Origin: JBOGEN01 sp050743265
Lineage (GTDB): Bacteria; Actinomycetota; Actinomycetes; JBOGEN01
Reading direction: 5' to 3'
Assembly (NCBI GenBank): GCA_050743265.1
Contig: JBOGEN010000043.1
Coordinates: forward strand, 1-5,320
DNA: 5,320 bases
The translations under genes were made by a program, and so were the position numbers. Below, piece by piece: positions 1 to 5,320 of the stretch; the stretch's first letter is position 1, and every line of letters begins with the position of its first letter. A model generated the notes under the pieces. It was not told the origin of the DNA. It saw nothing but the letters and a program-made list of their open reading frames with translations, and did not search any database.

Positions 1-37
1 GACGCCGGCCCACGGGTCGGCGTCGGGACGCGCCAGG

Positions 38-1223
38 TCAGCCGGCGGCCAACCGATCCGGCACGGCGGGCGCCACCCGCGGTCGCCACGGCCGGTACGG
101 GCCGGGGAACCGGAACAGCCAGACCGCGGAGCCGAGCACGACCCTCCTTGTACCGCGCCGCCGTCCGCCCGGTGAGGACCACGTCGTGCGGCCGCTCGTC
201 GGCGTGCAGGAACTGCACGACGCCGTCACCGCGCCCGAGGCTGATGCACTCGTGGAGGTAGCGGAACCTGAAGGGGCCCGGCTCCCTGCCGGCCAGGCGG
301 GTGGCCACCGCGTCCGCCACGTACGGACCGGTGAACCCTCCCGTCCGGCAGCCCATCGCCTGGCTGTCCCCCCACGGGCCGGACGCGGCGACGGCGTCCC
401 CGATCACGTACACGTCGGGGTGCGACGGCACGCGCAGCGTCTGGTCGACACGCACGCGGCCGGCACCGTCCACCGTGAGCCCGGCGTCGGCGGCGAGCCG
501 CGGCACCGTGAAGCCGCCCGCCCATAGGCAGGCGTCGAAGGGGACCGTGCCGCCCCCCTCCATCAGGAGCGCGCCGTCGCGTACCTCGACCACACGCTCC
601 CCGGTGCGGCGTGTGACGCCGAGCCGGTCGAACGCCCGGTCAAGGCGGGCCCGGCCCCGGGGGGCAAGCCAGTCCCCCGCCGGACGAGCCGAGACCAGCA
701 GGACCTGCAGGTCGGGGAACGTCTCGGCCAGCTCCGCCGCGCCCTCGATCCCGGTCAGCCCGCCCCCGCAGACGGCGAACACACCCCGGTGCGCCGCCAC
801 CAGTGCAGCGGCGGCGTACAACCGCTCCGCGGCCCCCGGGTCGGTGAACGCGTGCGTGTGCTGGGCCACGCCGGGGACCCGGTGCCGGTCGACCGTGCTG
901 CCCAGCGCGTACACGCAGGTGTCGTACGGCACGACCACCTCGCCCTCGCGGGCCGCGACCGTCACGGAGCGGGCCGCGAGGTCGAGGCGCGTCACCGCGC
1001 CGACCAGCAGGCGGACGCCGGCCGGGTCGAGGACCTCGCGCAGCGGCAACCGCCGCACCTGCTGACCCGTGGACATCTGGTGGAGCCTCGGCCGCTCGAC
1101 GAAGTCCGGGCTGGCGTTGACCACCGTCACCTCGACGGCGTCCCGGCGTACCTGGTTGGCCAGGCGCCGCGCCGCCGGCAGGCCTGCGTACCCGGCGCCG
1201 AGCACCACGACCTTGTGCGTCAT
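38..1223 (-). CDS. FAD/NAD(P)H-dependent oxidoreductase, NDH-2-like (apparent frameshift near C-terminus)
   Basis: Predicted flavoprotein that moves electrons from NAD(P)H through FAD to an unidentified acceptor; it has the pyridine nucleotide-disulfide oxidoreductase layout of type II NADH dehydrogenases. Seen: an N-terminal FAD-binding Rossmann motif GAGYAG (residues 9-14), FVERPRLHQ (41-49) typical of this actinobacterial subfamily, a second nucleotide-binding motif GGGLTGIE (153-160), and the FAD-contacting YVIGDA (272-277). There is no CxxC redox pair, so it is not a thioredoxin or disulfide reductase. The ATG at 1223 has a strong GAGAGGAG ribosome site 8 bases upstream. The first 360 codons are intact. 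After TGRTAARYKE the frame becomes R/P-rich and stays open to the window edge. Dropping one base in the C run at 142-144 restores a family-like tail beginning VVLGSAVWLF and a TGA at 38-40, giving 394 residues. It diverges from an ECF41-type sigma gene, its probable regulator. The physiological substrate is unknown. Confidence 0.87.
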
Positions 1224-1231
1224 CTCGGTGG

Positions 1232-1239
1232 CTCCTCTC
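1232..1239 (-). promoter_or_regulatory. Ribosome binding site of the oxidoreductase
   Basis: GAGAGGAG on the minus strand lies 8 bases before the ATG at 1223. It supports that start, which also places the GxGxxG dinucleotide-binding motif right at the N-terminus as usual in this family. Confidence 0.75.
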
Positions 1240-1293
1240 GCTCGCGGCCGGCCCGTCGCCGGTGCCGGCCGACTCGGTCACCTTCACCAGGAG

Positions 1294-1321
1294 GACGCGG
1301 GACGCCACGGCGCGCGTGACA
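1294..1321 (-). promoter_or_regulatory. Candidate ECF41-type promoter for the oxidoreductase
   Basis: On the minus strand, TGTCACG (1321-1315) is followed after 17 bases by CGTC (1297-1294). The ECF41 promoter consensus, as I recall it, is TGTCACA about 16 bases before CGTC, so the -35 element matches 6 of 7 and the -10 matches 4 of 4. The predicted leader is about 65 bases, leaving room for the ribosome site at 1239-1232. An ECF41-like sigma gene begins about 100 bases away on the other strand, which makes the match plausible. Short motifs in GC-rich DNA can arise by chance, so this remains a prediction. Confidence 0.5.
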
Positions 1322-1339
1322 TAGGGGGTGGAGGTCACG
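1315..1339. repeat. Short inverted repeat in the divergent promoter region
   Basis: CGTGAC (1315-1320) and GTCACG (1334-1339) are perfect 6-base inverted arms separated by 13 bases. They coincide with the back-to-back -35 candidates of the two divergent promoters. The simplest reading is two oppositely facing sigma sites; a dimeric repressor operator is the alternative. The arms are too short and too far apart to suggest a strong hairpin. Confidence 0.4.
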
Positions 1340-1359
1340 TTCCCCCCGCGGGAGGCGTC
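1333..1359 (+). promoter_or_regulatory. Candidate ECF41-type promoter for the sigma gene (autoregulation)
   Basis: GGTCACG (1333-1339) is followed after exactly 16 bases by CGTC (1356-1359), facing the sigma gene. The -35 element matches the ECF41-type TGTCACA at 5 of 7 positions. The predicted leader is near 58 bases. It is weaker than the minus-strand site, but it sits in the same short intergenic region with proper orientation, so autoregulation by the encoded sigma factor is a reasonable hypothesis. Confidence 0.35.
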
Positions 1360-1414
1360 CTCGTAGCGTGAGGACCTCGACCCCCAGCGGGACGAGCCGG
1401 CCGAGGCTCGAGAC

Positions 1415-1419
1415 GGAGG
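1415..1419 (+). promoter_or_regulatory. Ribosome binding site of the sigma gene
   Basis: GGAGG lies 4 bases before the ATG at 1424. The spacing is a little short but acceptable. It fixes the start, and sigma region 2 homology begins only about 12 residues into the resulting protein. Confidence 0.65.
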
Positions 1420-1423
1420 CAGC

Positions 1424-2327
1424 ATGAGCGGCTCCGCAGCACGGCAGGACGCGGCGCTCGAGTTCGACGAGCACCGCCCGGCCCTGGTGGGGACGGCGTA
1501 CCGGATGCTCGGCTCGGTCGCGGACGCTGAGGACGTCGTCCAGGAGGCGTGGCTGCGCTGGGACACCCGGCGTCCCGACGACCTGCGGGACGCCCGCGGG
1601 TGGCTCGTACGGGTGACGTCCCGCCTCGCGCTCGACCGGTTGCGGCGCCGCGCGGCCGAGCGGGAGACGTACATCGGCCTGTGGCTTCCCGAGCCGCTGC
1701 TGACCAGCCCCGACCCTGCGGAGGACGTCGAGCTGGCGGAGTCCGTGTCGATGGCCATGCTCGTCGTGCTGGAGACGCTGTCGCCGTTGGAGCGGGTGGT
1801 GTTCGTCCTGCGCGAGGCGTTCGCCCTGCCGTACGAGGAGATCGGCGCGGTGCTCGACCGCAGCCCGGAGGCGGTCCGGCAGACCGCCCGCCGCGCCCGC
1901 GAGCACGTCGGCGAGCGGCGACCCCGGTTCGACACGGACAGCCGCGTCCGGCGCGCGACGACGGAGCGCTTCCTCGCCGCCTGCCAGGATGCCGACCTGC
2001 CTGCCTTGCTCGAGCTGCTCGCGCCCGAGGTCGTCCTCGTCAGCGACGGGGGCGGGCAGGCGCGGAGCCCTCGCCGGCCCATGCACGGCGCCGACAAGGT
2101 GGCCCGCTTCTTCGTCCGCGCCCCGGTCACCTACCCCGTCCCCGACCTGGCGTACGAGATCGTGCAGGTCAACGGCAGTCCCGGCGTCGTCGCCACCTCC
2201 GCGGGCCTGCCCATCGGGGTCCTGGTTCTCGACACGGTCGACGGCCGCATCCACCACATCCACCTGGTGGCCAACCCCGCCAAGCTCACCCGCGCGCGAG
2301 AGGGGCCGGGCCGGCGACGTAGCGTGA
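1424..2327 (+). CDS. sigJ: ECF RNA polymerase sigma factor, SigJ/ECF41 type with SnoaL-like C-terminal domain (stop codon uncertain)
   Basis: Alternative sigma factor that directs RNA polymerase to a small regulon. Seen: region 2 at residues 13-46 with the core-binding stretch DAEDVVQEAWLRW, the linker motif WLPEP (87-91) characteristic of ECF41, and region 4 helix-turn-helix around 119-162 (LSPLERVVFVLRE, then YEEIGAVLDRSPEAVRQ). A SnoaL/NTF2-like domain follows at about 177-285 with DGGG (208-211) and NGSPG (250-254), corresponding to conserved ECF41 motifs. In ECF41 proteins this extension modulates activity in place of a separate anti-sigma factor, and no anti-sigma gene is seen here. Homology ends at NPAKL (284-288), but the frame has no stop there and stays open to 3085, across the next gene and into the transporter. 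The other two frames stop at 2320-2322 (TAG) and 2325-2327 (TGA). Removing one G from the run 2302-2305 gives 300 residues ending at 2327, the end used here. The family call is strong; the exact 3' end and gene symbol are tentative. Confidence 0.88.
2320..2325 (+). promoter_or_regulatory. Possible -10 element for leaderless transcription of the small membrane protein gene
   Basis: TAGCGT fits the TANNNT form of actinobacterial housekeeping -10 elements. It lies six bases before the ATG at 2332, which would put the transcription start on the A of that ATG. The gene has only a weak GAGAG sequence directly before its start and no proper ribosome site, which fits leaderless translation. No -35 match is visible, and translational coupling to the sigma gene would also explain the weak ribosome site. 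Confidence 0.25.
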
Positions 2328-2331
2328 GAGC

Positions 2332-2667
2332 ATGCCCGCACCTCCCTCCGGACTCATCGCCGCCGCCTCGCTCGTCGCCGGCTTCGCGGTGGCCGACCTC
2401 ACCGGCGTCAGACCGCTCGGGGGCCTGGTGCTCGGCCTGGGCGTCGCGTTCTGCTGGCCGCTGTGGCGACGTGCCACGGGGCCTGGGACCGCGGTCGTCC
2501 TCGCCCTGGTGTTCCTCGCGGGCTTCGCCGCCGCGCACCCGCTCGCGAAGGTCGTCGGCGCCTGGCCCGCGGTGCTGCTCGTGGCCGCCACGGTCGGTGC
2601 CACGTGCTGGGTCGTCGCAGACCGGCGGTCACCGACAGGGACGGCCCCCGCGGACCGCGGTCGGTGA
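2332..2667 (+). CDS. Small four-helix membrane protein of unknown function
   Basis: A 111-residue hydrophobic protein with four likely membrane helices at about 7-26, 29-45, 53-72 and 78-96, a short N-terminus and a polar C-terminal tail (DRRSPTGTAP). The segments TGVRPLGG (24-31) and HPLAK (69-73) resemble those I recall from a small actinobacterial family of uncharacterised membrane proteins; no enzyme or transport motif is seen. The ATG at 2332 follows the presumed end of the sigma gene by 4 bases, and the TGA at 2665-2667 overlaps the GTG start of the transporter by 4 bases. This implies co-transcription and translational coupling. GC-rich third positions and normal hydrophobic composition show that this frame, not the overlapping extension of the sigma frame, is the coding one. 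It might assist the transporter, but that is inferred only from position. Confidence 0.82.
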   Translation: MPAPPSGLIAAASLVAGFAVADLTGVRPLGGLVLGLGVAFCWPLWRRATGPGTAVVLALVFLAGFAAAHPLAKVVGAWPAVLLVAATVGATCWVVADRRSPTGTAPADRGR

Positions 2668-4121
2668 ACCCCGGCAGTCAGTCGCCGGACGTACCGGACC
2701 CGCGCCGATGGCGCGCGCTCGGGGTGTGCCTCGTCGCGGGCTTCATGACGCTGCTCGACGTGAGCATCGTCAACGTCGCGCTGCCGTCGATCCGTACCGG
2801 GCTGGACGCCTCGCAGAGCGACCTGCAGTGGGTGCTCTCGGGGTACGCGCTGGCCTTCGGGCTCGTCCTCGTCCCGTCCGGGCGGCTCGGCGACGTCCGG
2901 GGGCGGCGGCGGGTCTTCCTCGCCGGTCTGGGACTGTTCACGCTCGCCAGTGCCGCCTGCGGGCTCGCGCCGAGCGCGGGCTGGCTCACCGCCGCCCGGC
3001 TGGCCCAGGGGGTCGCCGGGGGCATGATCGTCCCCCAGTCCTCCGGGTTCATCCAGGAGCTGTTCTCCGGTGCGGAGCGGGGTAAGGCGTTCGGCCTGCT
3101 CGGGGCGTCCATCGGCGTGTCCACCGCGGTCGGACCGCTGCTCGGAGGCGCGCTGATCGCCGCGGGCGGGGCGGAGCACGGCTGGCGGCTCGTGTTCGCG
3201 GTGAACCTCCCGGTCGGCCTGGCGGCGATCCCGCTCGCGAGGCGGCTGCTCCCCGAAGGCGGCACGGCGGGACGCCGCGAGAGCCTCGACCCGGTCGGCG
3301 TCCTGCTGCTCGGCACCGGCGTCCTGCTGCTGCTCCTGCCGCTGGTCGAGGAGCGCTCCTGGGAGGGGCCGCAGAAGTGGGCGCTCGTCCCCGCCGCGCT
3401 GTTCGTCCTCGCCCTGTTCACGTTCTGGGAGCGGGTCTACGCCCGGCGCGGGCAGCACCCGATGGTCGACCTGGAGATGTTCGGGCACCGGTCGTACACG
3501 GTGGGCTCGGCGCTCGCGCTGCTCTACTTCGCCGGCTTCACGGCCATCTTCTTCGTGTTCACGCTGTTCCTGCAGGCAGGGTTGGGCTACAGCGCCCTGG
3601 AGGCCGGGCTCACCCTGACTCCCTTCGCGCTCGGCTCCGCGGCCGCAGCCGGGCTGGGTGGGCGGTACGTCGTCCGCATCGGCCGCCCGCTGGTCGCCGG
3701 AGGCCTCGCGCTCGTCGGGGCCGGCCTCATCACGACGAACCTGCTCATCGGCAGCGTGGACGGCCCGGACGTCGGCTGGGCCGTGGCACTCCCGCTGCTT
3801 GCGGCCGGGATCGGCGGCGGGCTCGTCATCACGCCGAACATCACGCTCAGCCTCACCGAGGTCCCCGTACGGCGGGCCGGCAGCGCGGGCGGGGTGGTGC
3901 AGACGAGTCAGCGCATCGGCTCGGCTATCGGCATCGCGGTCGTCGGGGCGGTGTTCTTCTCCCGTCTCGAGGCGACTCGCGGTGACTGGACGGCGGCGGT
4001 GCAGGCCGGCCTCCTGGTGTGTACGGGGTTCGTCCTGCTCGCGCTCGTCCTCGCGCTGAGCGACGTACGCCGGGGCCGTACCCTCGCGGCCGCCGTGCCC
4101 CCCGCCGCCGGCGCGCCTTAG
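2664..4121 (+). CDS. MFS transporter, DHA2 family (14-helix drug:H+ antiporter, EmrB/QacA type)
   Basis: Inner-membrane proton-driven exporter, probably of small hydrophobic or cationic compounds; the actual substrate is unknown. Seen: 485 residues, normal for DHA2. Helix 1 carries LDVSIVNVALP (31-41), the DHA2 signature. Helix 2 begins LQWVLSGYALAF (54-65) and is followed by motif A, GRLGDVRGRRR (73-83), in the 2-3 loop. Helix 5 has the antiporter motif C, AVGPLLGG (155-162). Further hydrophobic helices run to about residue 470, consistent with 14 in total. The start is GTG at 2664 inside the GTGA overlap with the upstream gene; it puts helix 1 sixteen residues in. The same frame is open upstream to 2463, but that part reads as the shadow of the membrane protein gene. 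Last gene of the rightward cluster, ending before a strong hairpin. Homologues are often annotated as multidrug exporters; resistance cannot be concluded from sequence alone. Confidence 0.93.
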   Translation: MNPGSQSPDVPDPRRWRALGVCLVAGFMTLLDVSIVNVALPSIRTGLDASQSDLQWVLSGYALAFGLVLVPSGRLGDVRGRRRVFLAGLGLFTLASAACGLAPSAGWLTAARLAQGVAGGMIVPQSSGFIQELFSGAERGKAFGLLGASIGVSTAVGPLLGGALIAAGGAEHGWRLVFAVNLPVGLAAIPLARRLLPEGGTAGRRESLDPVGVLLLGTGVLLLLLPLVEERSWEGPQKWALVPAALFVLALFTFWERVYARRGQHPMVDLEMFGHRSYTVGSALALLYFAGFTAIFFVFTLFLQAGLGYSALEAGLTLTPFALGSAAAAGLGGRYVVRIGRPLVAGGLALVGAGLITTNLLIGSVDGPDVGWAVALPLLAAGIGGGLVITPNITLSLTEVPVRRAGSAGGVVQTSQRIGSAIGIAVVGAVFFSRLEATRGDWTAAVQAGLLVCTGFVLLALVLALSDVRRGRTLAAAVPPAAGAP

Positions 4122-4143
4122 CCCGAGCGTGCACGCGGCTGCG

Positions 4144-4190
4144 CCACGCGGACACGCGTGGGGGCCGAACCCGGCTGGGTCCGGCCCCCA
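4144..4190. terminator. Convergent-gene hairpin terminator region
   Basis: The roughly 100-base gap between the converging transporter and ribonucleotide reductase genes contains a strong hairpin. The arms at 4159-4172 and 4177-4190 pair over 13 of 14 positions (one A-C mismatch at 4168/4181) around a GGCT loop. A second hairpin, CCACGCG (4144-4150), loop GACA, CGCGTGG (4155-4161), shares bases 4159-4161 with the first, so the two exclude each other at their junction. There is no T tract on either side, as is common for hairpin terminators in actinobacteria. Its symmetry and placement suggest it serves both strands. Confidence 0.7.
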
Positions 4191-4222
4191 TCGCTCGCCA
4201 CCTGCGCCGGCGGCCTCCTCCG

Positions 4223-5320
4223 TCAGCTGCAGCCGCTGGTCGAGCCGCACCCCTCGCAGACGTAGCAGGACCCCGCCGGACGCATCTTCGTGCCGCAGGT
4301 GAAGCAGAGCGGCGCGTCCGACACCGTGTTCTGCTGCGCCTCGACCAGCTCGACGCTCGTGCGGGCCAGGTTGGACGGCTTCGGAGGCGTCGGCCGCTCG
4401 TCCGAGGTGGTCGGCTCCGCCGCGGGCTCGGTCACCGGCGCGGAGGAGCGCAGGTCGTCGACGTCTACCTCCGCGTCGTCCGGCAGGTACGAGCCGGTCT
4501 CGATCTGGCGCTGCCGCTCCTCGGCGGAGTAGATGCCCAGCGCCGCACGGTCCTCGAACGGGAGGTAGTCCAGCGCGAGACGGCGGAAGATGTAGTCGAG
4601 GACGCTCACGGCCATCCGCACGTCCGGGTCGTCCGTCATGCCGGACGGCTCGAACCGCATGTTGGTGAACTTCTCGACCCACGTCTCGAGCGGGACGCCG
4701 TACTGCAGCCCGATCGAGATCGCGATGGAGAAGGCGTCCATGATGCCGGCGAGGGTCGACCCCTGCTTGCTCATCTTGAGGAAGACCTCGCCGAGCCCGT
4801 CGTCGGGGTAGCTCGACGCCGTCATGTAGCCCTCGGCACCGCCGACGGAGAACGACACCGTCGTGGACGGGCGGGCCTTGGGCAGCCGCCGGCGGATCGG
4901 CCGGTACTCGACGACCTTCTCGACGGCCGGGTCGGCCTCAGCCGTCCCGGGGCCCTTGTTCTCGCCCTTCCCGGCCGACAGCGGCTGGCCCACCTTGCAG
5001 TTGTCGCGGTAGACCGCGAGCGCCTTGAGACCGAGCTTCCAGCCCTGGAAGTGGACGTCCTCGATCTCCTCGACGGTGGCCGTCTCCGGCAGGTTGACCG
5101 TCTTGGAGATGGCGCCGGAGAGGAACGGCTGCACCGCCGCCATCATCCGCACGTGCCCCATCGGCGCGATCGAACGCTCGCCCATCGCGCAGTCGAACAC
5201 CTCGTAGTGCTCGGTGCGGAGACCCGGCGCGTCGATGACATGCCCGTGCTCAGCGATGTACTCGACGATCGCCTCGACTGTCTCCTCGGCGTACCCGAGC
5301 TTGCGCAGCGCCCGCGGGAT
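4223..5320 (-). CDS. nrdJ: Vitamin B12-dependent (class II) ribonucleotide reductase, C-terminal part
   Basis: Reduces ribonucleotides to deoxyribonucleotides in the cytoplasm using adenosylcobalamin to generate the active-site radical; it works without oxygen. The gene enters from the right edge, and 365 C-terminal residues of a protein usually near 950 are visible. Seen, numbering from the first visible residue: IPRALRKLGY at 1-10, the end of the catalytic barrel with MGHVRMMAAVQPF and ISKTVNLP (about 54-78), then a charged variable linker (about 110-140). A TSCPD-type domain at about 150-250 includes GYMTASSYPDDGLGEVFLK and QGSTLAGIMDAFSIAIS. A low-complexity acidic/proline linker (about 275-320) leads to a Cys-rich tail with cysteines at 339, 342, 352, 355, 358 and 364, ending CGSTSGCS. 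This tail matches actinobacterial NrdJ closely and probably includes the thiols re-reduced by thioredoxin, or a metal site. The TGA is at 4223-4225. The start, any cobalamin riboswitch and any nrdR gene lie outside the window. Confidence 0.96.
   Translation of the reverse strand: MPRALRKLGYAEETVEAIVEYIAEHGHVIDAPGLRTEHYEVFDCAMGERSIAPMGHVRMMAAVQPFLSGAISKTVNLPETATVEEIEDVHFQGWKLGLKALAVYRDNCKVGQPLSAGKGENKGPGTAEADPAVEKVVEYRPIRRRLPKARPSTTVSFSVGGAEGYMTASSYPDDGLGEVFLKMSKQGSTLAGIMDAFSIAISIGLQYGVPLETWVEKFTNMRFEPSGMTDDPDVRMAVSVLDYIFRRLALDYLPFEDRAALGIYSAEERQRQIETGSYLPDDAEVDVDDLRSSAPVTEPAAEPTTSDERPTPPKPSNLARTSVELVEAQQNTVSDAPLCFTCGTKMRPAGSCYVCEGCGSTSGCS

Noticed and set aside
1..37. A gene or site left of the oxidoreductase's corrected stop
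   Set aside because: Only 37 bases, with no supportable signal.
142..149. Programmed frameshifting stimulated by the internal AAGGAGG in the oxidoreductase gene
   Set aside because: The codons at the shift (GAG GGT) are not a known slippery pair, and the peptide-release-type stop context is absent. A surplus base is simpler.
301..1065. Plus-strand open frame antisense to the oxidoreductase
   Set aside because: S/R/T/P-rich shadow of a gene with clear nucleotide-binding motifs on the other strand.
640..2130. A 496-residue open frame on the minus strand crossing the oxidoreductase, intergenic region and sigma gene
   Set aside because: It is antisense to the sigma gene and out of frame with the oxidoreductase. 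It is R/S/G-rich without any recognisable domain, and is an artefact of high GC content.
2463..2663. An N-terminal extension of the transporter upstream of the GTG at 2664
   Set aside because: The extension would overlap the membrane-protein gene, has shadow-like Arg-rich composition, and would bury the normal short cytoplasmic N-terminus before helix 1.
1424..3085. A genuine 553-residue sigma factor fused to a novel C-terminal domain
   Set aside because: The part after about residue 290 overlaps two well-supported genes in another frame and has the S/R/P-rich composition of a shadow translation. A lost stop or sequence error is far more likely.
2286..4682. A 798-residue open frame on the minus strand antisense to the transporter
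   Set aside because: Its composition is dominated by R, E, G, P and D in low-complexity runs, and it lies opposite a convincing MFS gene and across nrdJ in a different frame. No domain is visible.
4223..5200. A complete 325-residue protein starting at the GTG at 5200
   Set aside because: The reading frame and NrdJ homology continue upstream to the window edge, so this is only the internal and C-terminal part of nrdJ.

Overview
This is a GC-rich window from an actinomycete-type chromosome. The GC-rich codon use, GTG start, 4-bp start/stop overlap and very actinobacterial protein sequences all point that way; genus cannot be set from what is visible. It carries five genes in two blocks that converge on a strong hairpin near 4144-4190. 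Nothing suggests a phage, plasmid, IS element, CRISPR array or RNA gene.

Left block (38-4121). A FAD/NAD(P)H-dependent oxidoreductase of the type II NADH-dehydrogenase-like family reads leftward from 1223. It diverges across about 200 bp from a rightward cluster: an ECF sigma factor of the SigJ/ECF41 type with a C-terminal SnoaL-like domain (from 1424), a 111-residue four-helix membrane protein (2332-2667), and a 14-helix DHA2-family MFS drug/proton antiporter (2664-4121). The last two share a GTGA overlap. ECF41 sigma factors are known for sitting next to oxidoreductase, carboxymuconolactone decarboxylase or epimerase genes that they control. The divergent region holds ECF41-like promoter matches on both strands, so the likely circuit is a sigma factor activating the oxidoreductase and possibly itself, with a membrane protein and exporter downstream.

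Right block (4223-5320 and beyond). The C-terminal 365 residues of a class II, adenosylcobalamin-dependent ribonucleotide reductase (NrdJ) read leftward; the N-terminal part lies beyond the right edge. It is a housekeeping gene unrelated to the left block.

Two reading-frame problems stand out. The oxidoreductase appears to have one surplus base in the C run at 142-144, and the sigma gene has no in-frame stop where its homology ends. Removing one base near 2302-2305 would end it at the TGA at 2325-2327. Both look like one extra G/C in a short run, so sequencing or assembly error is the first explanation to test, with real mutation second.

No wholly new system is evident. The most interesting content is the self-contained sigma/oxidoreductase/membrane-protein/exporter module and its divergent promoter region.
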